The notes under the pieces: generated by a model
Told to the model about the DNA's origin: nothing
Database searches by the model: none
The model's input: only the letters and a program-made list of their open reading frames with translations
In this document: piece by piece, positions 1-6,053 of the stretch
Position numbering within the stretch: the first letter of the stretch is position 1
Layout: every line of letters begins with the position of its first letter
From: SIG603 sp963589785
Lineage (GTDB): Bacteria; Bacillota; Clostridia; Oscillospirales; Acutalibacteraceae
DNA length: 16,607 nucleotides
Assembly (NCBI GenBank): GCA_963589785.1
Contig: CAVAMJ010000027.1
Location: forward strand, 1-16,607
Direction of reading: 5' to 3'
Translations under genes and position numbers: made by a program

Positions 1-288
1 ATGCAGGAATGTACGTACAGCCGGAGCCATGGTATACCACCATGTAGGCGTTCCTACGGCAATGACATCGTAATCGGAAATATTGACATCAAGCGGTTTA
101 AGCTCTGGCTCGTATCCACGCTGCACTTCTTCCTGACCTTGATTTACTACATCGTCGTAGCTTCCTTCATAGGGAATAGCCGTATCAATTCTGGCAATAT
201 CCCCGCCCACTGCTTCTTGCAGCATCTTTGCAATTCTTTCTGTGTTTCCGTTTGACCACGAATAATAGATAGTTAGTATTTTTTTCAT
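1..288 (-). CDS. Flavodoxin family protein (N-terminal part, cut by the window start)
   Basis: Only the first 96 residues lie in the window; the frame stays open to base 1. The protein begins MKKILTIYYSWSNGNTERIA, which is a flavodoxin beta1 strand followed by the FMN-phosphate loop (S/T-x-G-N-T) and helix 1. Near residues 76-90 comes DVIAVGTPTWWYTMAP, the typical beta3 strand and FMN-stacking loop of short flavodoxins (Flavodoxin_4-like). Such proteins bind FMN and act as cytoplasmic one-electron carriers or quinone/nitro reductases. The ATG at 286-288 is preceded by GAGGTGAT at 293-300, an ideal ribosome site. The promoter behind it is of the MerR type, so expression is probably induced by a metal, electrophile or redox stress. 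The C-terminal half is not visible, so the subfamily cannot be fixed. Confidence 0.85.
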   Translation of the reverse strand, partial: MKKILTIYYSWSNGNTERIAKMLQEAVGGDIARIDTAIPYEGSYDDVVNQGQEEVQRGYEPELKPLDVNISDYDVIAVGTPTWWYTMAPAVRTFLH

Positions 289-306
289 GTTAATCACCTC
301 ACTTAA

Positions 307-337
307 AGTATAATCCTTGGAGTTAACTCTAAGTCAA
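307..337 (-). promoter_or_regulatory. MerR-type promoter/operator of the flavodoxin gene
   Basis: On the minus strand the -35 box TTGACT (332-337) and -10 box TATACT (307-312) are separated by 19 bp instead of the usual 17. The spacer is overlapped by a near-perfect palindrome at 316-333 (plus strand CTTGGAGTT/AACTCTAAG, one mismatch). A long spacer holding a dyad is the hallmark of MerR-family activators, which twist the DNA to realign the two boxes. The sequence resembles operators of the AdhR/NmlR branch. The predicted transcript start lies next to the ribosome site, leaving a leader of about 12 nt. No merR gene is visible in the window. Confidence 0.75.
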
Positions 338-823
338 GCCTTTTTTGTTAAAAAAGCTAATGCCTTATTGTGTTTATTTTATCTGGATTCAAAGATATTT
401 TAGATAATTATAATATTATGAGTAAAATTCTTACTATTTGTAGAATTTCATTTTTGTGCAGAATTTTAAATTTCACATATTTCTGAATGTAAAATATAAC
501 GCTGAAAAGCTTTTGAATTTTGTTCAGCGTTCTCTTATTGTTGTTTTATTTTTCTTCAGAAGTTTCAGAAAGGTCAAAATAGATATGTCCCCCCCATACT
601 GGACAACCAGTAAGGATGGTATTTTTATACGTTATAGTTACAAGTATAAGAAGTGTGATGAGCTATACCGACAAAGAAAATGGCGGGAAACGCCTACATT
701 GCCTTACACATATCTGCAAAATATGTTGCTGTTCCAATCATAAATTCTACACTAATTGCCATACAGATTTTAGCAAGTTCTGTTAGCACTCAGTATTTGT
801 TTTTGAGCAGATAGATTCTTGCC
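338..823. other. Gene-poor intergenic stretch
   Basis: No convincing gene is seen. The DNA is AT-rich. Open frames here lack ribosome sites and recognisable protein character. The one structured element is an inverted repeat at 498-531 (listed separately). The block at 585-690 is less AT-rich than its surroundings and could be decayed coding DNA, but I could not match it to any family. Confidence 0.5.
498..531 (+). terminator. Possible orphan terminator hairpin
   Basis: AACGCTGAA (498-506) pairs perfectly with TTCAGCGTT (523-531) around a 16-nt loop. A T-rich tail follows on the plus strand (CTCTTATTGTTGTTTT). No plus-strand gene now precedes it, so it may be the leftover of a deleted gene. 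The long loop and interrupted U tract make it a weak terminator. Confidence 0.35.
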
Positions 824-1033
824 TTAATACCGTTTACATGCTTCTCTGACTAGCTTCATGTTCTTCTGCATCGGTTCCTTCATCAAGGTCGTGATTACCA
901 CATCAAACATATTTTGTGTTTTTACGGTTATCTCTATGGTGGTGTTGTTAATAACAGTTTTGATGCAAAATCCCTCCTGAAGTTTTTCATCAAGAGGGAT
1001 TTTGCATTGATAGTTATTTGCGGATTTGCTCAA
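824..1033 (-). CDS. Doubtful small ORF, unrecognised
   Basis: A 69-residue reading frame that must start at TTG (1031-1033); there is no ribosome site before it. It sits 25 nt downstream of the ATPase stop and could only be expressed by read-through. The predicted product is soluble, basic at the C-terminus (MQKNMKLVREACKRY) and matches no family I recognise. Most of its 5' third lies inside the long inverted repeat at 950-1018, so the frame may be open only by chance. It could also be a remnant of a mobile-element gene. Confidence 0.2.
   Translation of the reverse strand: MSKSANNYQCKIPLDEKLQEGFCIKTVINNTTIEITVKTQNMFDVVITTLMKEPMQKNMKLVREACKRY
950..1018. repeat. Long imperfect inverted repeat
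   Basis: TGCAAAATCCCTC (964-976) pairs perfectly over 13 bp with 994-1006. The pairing extends outward by A963-T1007 and, across an unpaired 7/5-nt interval, by AATAAC (950-955) with GTTATT (1013-1018). Three more pairs (978-980 with 990-992) form inside the loop. It lies just downstream of the ATPase stop, but neither strand has a U tract after it, so it is not a standard terminator. Confidence 0.6.
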
Positions 1034-1058
1034 TTATAGGATTATCTGTTTTTTATAG

Positions 1059-3281
1059 TCATTTTCTAATAGGTAACGGGTCTTTGTTAGGTGTTCGGAC
1101 TTTAAATATCACAGTAATCATTACACAAGGAATTGTTACAATCAGAAGCAGAAGTGCACTGCTCAATGCTAGATGAGGCAGTTGGAGCAGTGAACTAAAC
1201 AACAGTACGGCACAGAAAAATCCAAATGCTGAAGCAACGCTGAGAAATCCGTGAAGAAGATTCATGGGCATACACGCTTTTATTACACCTGCAAGGCTGA
1301 CAATGCCAACTGTCAGATACATTACAAGATTCATCTGTTCATGTGGAAAGCCCAAATGTGCTGTCGCAAAATACACGGCAATGCATCCAAGAAAAATAGC
1401 AATGCTGTTGGGAAAAGCGGCACAAAAAGCAGTGTTTAGAAATTTGCCTTGTACTTTTTGATCATTGCGTTCAAAGGACATAAAAAATGCAGGAAATGCT
1501 TCAATAACAGCATCGATGAGAGTGATTTGAATGGGAATGAATGGAAAATCTGTATTTAGCACCAGACACAAAATGCTCAGAAGCACCGAGTAAATAGTCT
1601 TGATAAAAAACACACCTGCGGATTTAGTGAGATTGTTGATGACTCTTCGTCCCTCTGAGATTACATCTCGAAGAACAGCAAAGTCGGAATCAAGTAAAAC
1701 GAGTTGAGCCGTTTGTTTCGCTGAGTCACTGCCGTTACCCATGGCTGCAGAACAATCAGCTTGGCGCATAGCTAACAGGTCGTTGACTCCATCACCCGTC
1801 ATGGCTACCCTATGCCCTTGCTTTTGAAATGCAGATACCAGTACTTTCTTCTGTTCCGGTGTAACTCTGCCAAATACTGTGAAAATTTCTGCTGCGTCGG
1901 TCAATTCTTCATCGCTCAAGCCTGTTGCGTCAAGCAAACGATCGGCATAACGCACTCCACAGAGCTGTGCCACGGCTGCGGCTGCCGTCGGATTGTCACC
2001 GGAGATAATCTTGACATCTACTCCCTGTTCATAGAAGTAGCGGATAGTTTTTGCCGCATTCTTACGCAGTTTGTCCGAAATAACAACCGTTGCAATTAGT
2101 TCTATCTGAGTGGCATCAATTTCTCCGCTACATAAGCCAACAGATAAAATGCGTTTGCCCTGTGCCATGAAATCCTTTGCTTTTTGAGGAATTGTTCTGC
2201 ACAGCTTCTCAGGTGCACCAAGAACCAATGTGCGTCCATCAGCCATTGTCACGGATGACCACTTCCGTTCGGAAGAAAATGCTGTGGAGTTTATGACTTC
2301 ATAGGGCTCATTTCTGGAAAAACGATCATACAGTGCTTTGTAAGTAGAATTATTATCATCAGTATAGCTAAGATAAGTTGCCATCAGTCGATTAAACTCT
2401 TGTTTATCCGTATTGACGAATACATCTTCAACCTCTAAGCTTCCTTCGGTCAGTGTGCCGGTTTTATCGAGACACACAACATCGCAGTGTGCGAGATTTT
2501 CAAGAGAGTGCAAATCTCGAACCAGCACATTTTTCTTTGATAATCTTATTACGCCCACTGCAAGACCGATGCTGATAAGAAGAACCAATCCTTTTGGCAG
2601 CATTCCCAAAAGTCCTGCCGAAGTTGCAACTACTGCGGCATTGATCGCTTCGCCACGAAAGTAAAAAGCCTGTATAAACAGAAGCACACCAAGCGGAATA
2701 ATTAGAAAACTTGTGAATTTTGTGACCTTTTTCATTGAGGCAAAAAGCTCTGATGTACCACTTTTTGTTTTCTTCACATCAGCCACCATTTGAGCCGTGA
2801 AGCATTCATCTGTGCAGCACTCTGCTTGAGCCAAGCAATGCCCGGAAATTACACTGCTTCCTGAAAGTAACTTATCCCCCACCTGTTTTACAACAGATTC
2901 TGATTCACCTGTCAGAATTGACTCATTGACTTCAAGGCGACCTTCCTGTACTGTGCAGTCTGTGCATACAGCGCATCCGGCAGTCATCACCAGTATATCG
3001 CCCTTGCGAATTTCTTCAGGTATAATTGTTTGCTCTGTGCCGCCTCGTAAGACGGTGACAACGGGCTGTGCTAACAAGGTGAGTTTCTCAATCTGTTTTT
3101 TTGCTTTGATTTCCTGCACTATACCAACGATGGTGTTGATGAGAATGATAAAAATAAACAGGATGTTTTTCCACGCACCAACAGCTCCCAACGAAATGGC
3201 AATCATCAGATTTAGTGCATTGAATACGGTGCAAATATTATCTCGCAAAATTAGCGAGACTGTTTTGGTTGCATTTTTCAT
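1059..3281 (-). CDS. P-type cation-transporting ATPase, CtpE-like
   Basis: A 740-residue membrane pump that uses ATP to move a cation across the membrane. The sequence shows the actuator-domain TGES motif (about residues 124-127), the phosphorylation motif DKTGTLT (Asp272), a nucleotide-domain SERKWSS/GAPE pair, SGDNP (about 428-431) and the hinge TGDGVND (495-501). About ten hydrophobic helices can be counted. The late segment PFIPIQITLID..EAFPAFF fits the CtpE group, whose mycobacterial member is linked to calcium. The start is set at the ATG at 3279-3281 because GGAGG (3289-3293) lies 7 nt before it. An ATG ten codons upstream has no ribosome site and lies at the predicted transcript start. 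Two oddities: the N-terminus is shorter than I expect for the family, and the helix-4 motif reads PKGL (229-232) where calcium pumps have PEGL. It has its own ECF-type promoter and probably belongs to the regulon of the neighbouring sigma factor. Confidence 0.93.
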   Translation of the reverse strand: MKNATKTVSLILRDNICTVFNALNLMIAISLGAVGAWKNILFIFIILINTIVGIVQEIKAKKQIEKLTLLAQPVVTVLRGGTEQTIIPEEIRKGDILVMTAGCAVCTDCTVQEGRLEVNESILTGESESVVKQVGDKLLSGSSVISGHCLAQAECCTDECFTAQMVADVKKTKSGTSELFASMKKVTKFTSFLIIPLGVLLFIQAFYFRGEAINAAVVATSAGLLGMLPKGLVLLISIGLAVGVIRLSKKNVLVRDLHSLENLAHCDVVCLDKTGTLTEGSLEVEDVFVNTDKQEFNRLMATYLSYTDDNNSTYKALYDRFSRNEPYEVINSTAFSSERKWSSVTMADGRTLVLGAPEKLCRTIPQKAKDFMAQGKRILSVGLCSGEIDATQIELIATVVISDKLRKNAAKTIRYFYEQGVDVKIISGDNPTAAAAVAQLCGVRYADRLLDATGLSDEELTDAAEIFTVFGRVTPEQKKVLVSAFQKQGHRVAMTGDGVNDLLAMRQADCSAAMGNGSDSAKQTAQLVLLDSDFAVLRDVISEGRRVINNLTKSAGVFFIKTIYSVLLSILCLVLNTDFPFIPIQITLIDAVIEAFPAFFMSFERNDQKVQGKFLNTAFCAAFPNSIAIFLGCIAVYFATAHLGFPHEQMNLVMYLTVGIVSLAGVIKACMPMNLLHGFLSVASAFGFFCAVLLFSSLLQLPHLALSSALLLLIVTIPCVMITVIFKVRTPNKDPLPIRK

Positions 3282-3315
3282 GAATAGTCCTCCGAATTTT
3301 AGCTTTTTCATTCTA

Positions 3316-3343
3316 TTACACGCGGGAAAAGAAGAAATGTTGG
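3316..3343 (-). promoter_or_regulatory. ECF-type promoter of the P-type ATPase gene
   Basis: The minus strand reads CCAACATT (about 3336-3343) as -35 and CGTGTAA (3316-3322) as -10, with 16 nt between AAC and CGT. The same two elements stand in front of the sigma factor gene (5151-5179). AAC and CGT cores are typical of ECF sigma factor promoters. It lies directly after the U tract of the upstream operon's terminator, so the ATPase gene needs this promoter. Transcription would start near 3308-3310, inside the longer possible reading frame, which supports the start at 3281. Confidence 0.65.
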
Positions 3344-3344
3344 T

Positions 3345-3374
3345 GAAAAAATCGGTCTCTGAATACAGAGACCG
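3345..3374 (-). terminator. Intrinsic terminator of the sigma factor operon
   Basis: CGGTCTCTG (3353-3361) pairs perfectly with CAGAGACCG (3366-3374) around the loop AATA. On the minus strand the hairpin is followed by ATTTTTTC. It ends the operon at 5120-3395 and separates it from the ATPase gene. Confidence 0.9.
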
Positions 3375-3394
3375 AAAAAAGTGAGAAATTTTTA

Positions 3395-4303
3395 TTATTC
3401 GATTTTACTTCCGCAGTGGTGGCAGAAATTATCCTTAGAGCTAATTTTACTTCCGCATCTTTCACAACGAGCCCCAAGCTGAGCACCGCAATCGGAGCAG
3501 TACATATGGTCTGCACTTTGAGCGGTACCGCAGACAGTGCAAATCGCCAAACTCCGTTTATAGATTTTATAGACTATCAAACCGATTAGATTAGTAAGCA
3601 AACCTATCAGTCCCCAATAAAGAGGTGTGAACTTACATTTTGCCGCATCACGATACATCCACAGAGCAACCAAAACCCAGTAGATACAGAAAAACATCAT
3701 GGCGAGTGCCGCAGAGATTTTGATTACTATCATGCCTCCCGAAACACTTGTCGGAGAAGTAATCACATATATTTTATCATCACTAAAACTAATTCCGACA
3801 CGACTTAGCATATAGATTGATCGCTGTGCTAAGTCGGTTTCAAAGAAGCTGTCATCGTCATAGTCAGAACGAATTTGATAAAAATCTTTATTAATAATAG
3901 AACTTAATAAGAATTCTTCGCTTTTGACATATCGAAATGCAGCATCAATGTGTTCCGTGGAAATGAGATATTTACTTTTACTGTCCGACTTGACAAGTTG
4001 AAATGTGCCGGATGCAAACTCTGAGTTTTTAGCAGAATAGGTCACATTTTTATTTGTATCTAAAATCAGCACATCTATAACATCTGCGGATGAGGCGGCG
4101 GTTTTGTCCACAGCGGCTTTCAATGATGTTTCATCCTTAGATTCTTCCAAACGTGAATATTGCCATGCGAAATTCAGCCGTTCTCTATAAATAAAACCTA
4201 CTGATCCCACACAAGTAACTCCAGTGATAATGGCAAGAATGAGATACCAGACTACTATTTTTTTAAAATTCCACTTGGACAAGATCTTTTCAAGCTTGTT
4301 CAT
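3395..4303 (-). CDS. Membrane protein with extracytoplasmic domain and C-terminal double zinc ribbon
   Basis: A 302-residue protein with a membrane helix at about 14-38, an outside domain of about 150 residues (41-190) and two further helices at about 192-216 and 228-247. The cytoplasmic tail holds two zinc ribbons with cysteine pairs at 255/258 with 269/272 and 280/283 with 294/297. The outside domain contains VIDVLILDTNKNVTYS, which looks like the central strands of a PAS/Cache-type sensor; this is an inference from pattern only. It is the last gene of the sigma factor operon and overlaps the preceding gene by 14 bp. AAGGAGG lies well placed before the ATG. Position and topology suggest it senses an envelope signal and controls the sigma factor, directly or through the small membrane protein. 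No known anti-sigma domain is recognised. Confidence 0.8.
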   Translation of the reverse strand: MNKLEKILSKWNFKKIVVWYLILAIITGVTCVGSVGFIYRERLNFAWQYSRLEESKDETSLKAAVDKTAASSADVIDVLILDTNKNVTYSAKNSEFASGTFQLVKSDSKSKYLISTEHIDAAFRYVKSEEFLLSSIINKDFYQIRSDYDDDSFFETDLAQRSIYMLSRVGISFSDDKIYVITSPTSVSGGMIVIKISAALAMMFFCIYWVLVALWMYRDAAKCKFTPLYWGLIGLLTNLIGLIVYKIYKRSLAICTVCGTAQSADHMYCSDCGAQLGARCERCGSKISSKDNFCHHCGSKIE

Positions 4304-4574
4304 AATAGGTTCCTCCTTGATTTTCTGCTTTACTGTAGAGTAATACCGGCAGCAGTAGTGCTACACACAGAGCCATAAATGCTATTGGAGCGATTAAAAC
4401 TGTGAGTGAAATTCCGATAAAAACAAGCATTGTCGGAATTAGAACAACCATAGTGCAGAGTATAACAAACAAACGAGTTTGTAGTCGTTCTTTCCGTGCG
4501 GTGCGTAGTTCCTCACATTTTTGCTCAATGTCGGATGTTAAATTGTTTATCATACGGTCTACATTAGTATTCAT
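4290..4574 (-). CDS. Small two-helix membrane protein in sigma factor operon
   Basis: A 94-residue protein. Residues 1-33 are charged and probably helical or coiled-coil (DIEQKCEELRTARKERLQTR). Two adjacent hydrophobic helices follow (about 35-56 and 58-80), then a short polar tail, so both ends should be cytoplasmic. GGGGAGAT precedes the ATG at a good distance. It starts 3 nt after the sigma factor stop and overlaps the next gene by 14 bp, so the three are probably translated together. A gene in this place beside an ECF sigma factor is often the anti-sigma factor, and the charged N-terminus could hold the sigma factor at the membrane. That role is inferred; the sequence has no ZAS-type His/Cys zinc motif. 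Confidence 0.75.
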   Translation of the reverse strand: MNTNVDRMINNLTSDIEQKCEELRTARKERLQTRLFVILCTMVVLIPTMLVFIGISLTVLIAPIAFMALCVALLLPVLLYSKAENQGGTYYEQA

Positions 4575-4577
4575 GTG

Positions 4578-5120
4578 TTAATCTCCCCTTTCTTTGATAT
4601 TTAGCTTTCTTCGAAGCTTCACTGTACCATCATGTATGCGGCTTTTAATAGTTTTGGGTTGAGTTCCGAACTGCTCCGCGATTTGTGCGAGTGTCATGTC
4701 TTCCACATACTTTAGTTTTATCGCGAGTGCTTGTTCCTTAGGGAGCTTTTCCAACGCTTCTATGACTTGTTCGTACTGTAGCTTTTGTTCGATATTATCA
4801 GCTAAATTCCGTTCATCCTCAAGCGGCAATGAATCAATGTCTTCTAAATTAATACGATTTTGCCGCAAATAGTCTATGTAGCTATTTTTAGCTATTGTGA
4901 TAAGCCATGTTCCGAAAGTAGCACTCCCACTTAAATCATACTTTTCAATGCTTCGTATCATCTTCAAAAAGGTTTCCTGTGTTAAATCCTCGGAAAGTGT
5001 TTCCTTTGCCGTATTTTTGAGAAGAAAGCCGTAAACATAATCGTAGTATAGACGAATTAACTCATCGAATGCTTGCCTGTCGCCGTGTTGGCATTTTTTA
5101 ATTAAGGCTTTATCATTCAC
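4578..5120 (-). CDS. RNA polymerase sigma factor, ECF subfamily
   Basis: A 180-residue sigma factor with only regions 2 and 4, the normal size for the ECF group. Region 2 covers about residues 9-90: the core-binding helix contains SEDLTQETFLKM and the -10 recognition part contains TFGTWLITIAKNSYIDYLRQ. After a short acidic linker (91-112), region 4 (about 115-173) holds a helix-turn-helix, MTLAQIAEQFGTQPKTIKSR, which reads the -35 box. The start is GTG at 5118-5120, preceded by AGGAGGAGG; the ATG four bases further in is out of frame. It heads a three-gene operon with two membrane proteins and has an ECF-type promoter, so it probably activates its own transcription. The same promoter form precedes the P-type ATPase gene. 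Confidence 0.95.
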   Translation of the reverse strand: MNDKALIKKCQHGDRQAFDELIRLYYDYVYGFLLKNTAKETLSEDLTQETFLKMIRSIEKYDLSGSATFGTWLITIAKNSYIDYLRQNRINLEDIDSLPLEDERNLADNIEQKLQYEQVIEALEKLPKEQALAIKLKYVEDMTLAQIAEQFGTQPKTIKSRIHDGTVKLRRKLNIKERGD

Positions 5121-5150
5121 TGTTTCCTCCTCCTTCTTGATTTCATTTAT

Positions 5151-5179
5151 TTACACGCAGGAAGTGTCAAAAAGGTTGG
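5151..5179 (-). promoter_or_regulatory. ECF-type (autoregulatory) promoter of the sigma factor operon
   Basis: The minus strand has CCAACCTT (5172-5179) as -35 and CGTGTAA (5151-5157) as -10, with 17 nt between AAC and CGT. The elements and part of their surroundings (ACCAAC, TTCC before GCGTGTAA, ATGAAA after) match the ATPase promoter at 3316-3343. The predicted start near 5144 leaves a leader of about 25 nt with the AGGAGGAGG ribosome site. Confidence 0.65.
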
Positions 5180-5457
5180 TAAGAAATTTGTTGTATTTTG
5201 TTAATTATTGTTTTGCTTGAATAATGTATTTCTGTTTTTATCTCATGCTTTTTAGATTTGCTTGGATTATTTATCAGTTTTTAATACTATCAGATAAGAT
5301 TTTTCGCGCGAAATTCGTTGCTAAACATTATATCACGGTATTTGCGTTTATATCAATTCTATTTGAATGTGCTTCTGAAGGAGAACAGTTTTTTAGCTGC
5401 AAAAAGAAAATTAGTTGCAAAATAATCCAATTAAACACATTTATGGTATGTAAATTA
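5180..5457. other. AT-rich intergenic stretch without a gene
   Basis: I see nothing supportable here. A plus-strand frame from 5224 gives an 82-residue, phenylalanine-rich product without a ribosome site and runs into the promoter at 5458-5486, so it is taken as chance. Confidence 0.5.
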
Positions 5458-5486
5458 TTGACTTTTAGATAAATATATGATATAAA
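5458..5486 (+). promoter_or_regulatory. Sigma-A promoter of a candidate small RNA
   Basis: TTGACT (5458-5463) and TATAAA (5481-5486) stand 17 bp apart, each one base from consensus. Transcription should begin at about 5492-5494. No ORF with a ribosome site follows; a strong terminator stands about 65 nt downstream. Confidence 0.7.
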
Positions 5487-5492
5487 GACAAT

Positions 5493-5604
5493 AACGAGTT
5501 AATACAGTCAGCTGTGAGCTTGTTTATAAATCAGAGTTTGTCTTCACTTTCAATAGGACCTTGCTGTAAGCGGCTTCCCCGATTGCAGCAAGGTTCTCAT
5601 TTTT
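5493..5604 (+). ncRNA. Candidate small noncoding RNA, family not recognised
   Basis: About 112 nt between a near-consensus promoter and an intrinsic terminator, with no plausible ORF. The 5' part can form small stems: CGAG (5495-5498) with a CTTG near 5519, and ACAG with CTGT around the loop TCAG. A single-stranded U-rich linker (about 5520-5550) follows. The 3' end is a long terminator stem closing on CGG-CTTCC-CCG. I compared it by eye with 6S RNA, SRP RNA, tmRNA and common riboswitches and saw no match. It might be a trans-acting regulator or a leader that terminates before a lost gene. Confidence 0.5.
5555..5604 (+). terminator. Strong intrinsic terminator of the candidate small RNA
   Basis: ACCTTGCTGTAA (5558-5569) pairs with TTGCAGCAAGGT (5583-5594, one G-T pair). 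The stem continues past a G-A mismatch into CGG/CCG with the loop CTTCC, and extends by about three pairs at the base. TTTTT follows at 5600-5604. Confidence 0.85.
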
Positions 5605-5623
5605 ACGCTATTTTGCTTATGGT

Positions 5624-5658
5624 AAAAAGGGCACAGCTTAATTAAACTGCGCCCTTTT
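5624..5658 (-). terminator. Terminator overlapping the 3' end of the DUF1858 gene
   Basis: AAAAGGGCACAG (5625-5636) pairs with CTGCGCCCTTTT (5647-5658, one G-T pair) around a loop that contains the stop codon (5642-5644). On the minus strand the stem ends in CCCTTTTT. The A/T flanks make it usable in both directions. Confidence 0.75.
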
Positions 5659-5869
5659 CGTCAATTATCTTTTTTAACATAACAAGGAGTTCGTTTACTG
5701 ATTTACCTAATTTCTTGCTTACATCGTTCACTGTAGTAGTTCTTAAAAGCATTTTTGCCATTGGTGAGTTCAGTTTTTTGAACTGTGGATTAATTTCAAT
5801 TAGTTTATCGGTGAGCCAAGGATATGCTTTTAAAATATCACTGATTTTAGTGTTTCCGTTAATAGTCAT
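5642..5869 (-). CDS. DUF1858 domain protein
   Basis: A 75-residue protein that consists of one DUF1858 domain. It shows the expected pattern: an opening T-K-I-S-D-I-L, the YPWLTDKLIEINPQFKKLNSPM core (tyrosine-proline, then asparagine-proline-x-phenylalanine), then TTVNDVSKKLGKSVNELLVML, a small helical domain. Such domains occur alone or fused to iron-sulfur and redox proteins; the function is unknown. This copy has no cysteine, so it lacks the redox disulfide found in the hybrid-cluster-protein-linked relatives. GAGAGGT lies 6 nt before the ATG, and a promoter with an extended -10 is present upstream. It is expressed alone, because its 3' end lies in a terminator. Confidence 0.8.
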   Translation of the reverse strand: MTINGNTKISDILKAYPWLTDKLIEINPQFKKLNSPMAKMLLRTTTVNDVSKKLGKSVNELLVMLKKIIDEKGAV

Positions 5870-5925
5870 CTGTTACCTCTCGATATATTTTGATTTGAAA
5901 CTAAGTTTACATACAAAGTTGCTTA

Positions 5926-5954
5926 ATTATATCAAAAATAAAAAAGAATTTAAA
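5926..5954 (-). promoter_or_regulatory. Promoter of the DUF1858 gene
   Basis: The minus strand reads TTTAAA (5949-5954), a 17-bp spacer ending in TGA, and a perfect TATAAT (5926-5931). The extended -10 (TGATATAAT) compensates for the weak -35. The leader is about 50 nt. Confidence 0.6.
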
Positions 5955-5985
5955 GTGTATGTTTAATTAATAATTGTGAAAAACA

Positions 5986-6013
5986 TTGAAATTAATCTTG
6001 CTCAGTGTATAAT
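5986..6013 (+). promoter_or_regulatory. Promoter of the XRE-type regulator gene
   Basis: TTGAAA (5986-5991) and TATAAT (6008-6013) with a 16-bp spacer. The start is expected near 6020, about 33 nt before the ATG. Confidence 0.6.
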
Positions 6014-6053
6014 TTAAGAAAATAATATATTCAAATCAAGAGGAATCTAATAC

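Noticed and set aside
417..485. Short plus-strand frame beginning MSKILTIC, like the start of a flavodoxin
   Set aside because: Only 22 codons, no ribosome site, and the likeness stops after eight residues; taken as chance.
456..743. 95-codon plus-strand ORF
   Set aside because: No ribosome site, low-complexity phenylalanine-rich start, runs through the hairpin at 498-531, and no family resemblance.
3282..3311. Upstream ATG for the P-type ATPase at 3309-3311
   Set aside because: No ribosome site, and it lies at or before the predicted transcript start; GGAGG clearly serves the ATG at 3281.
2926..3384. 152-codon plus-strand ORF opposite the ATPase gene
   Set aside because: Shadow frame on the strand opposite a clear P-type ATPase; the product has no coherent motifs.
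5224..5472. 82-codon plus-strand ORF before the candidate small RNA
   Set aside because: No ribosome site, biased composition, and it overlaps the small-RNA promoter.
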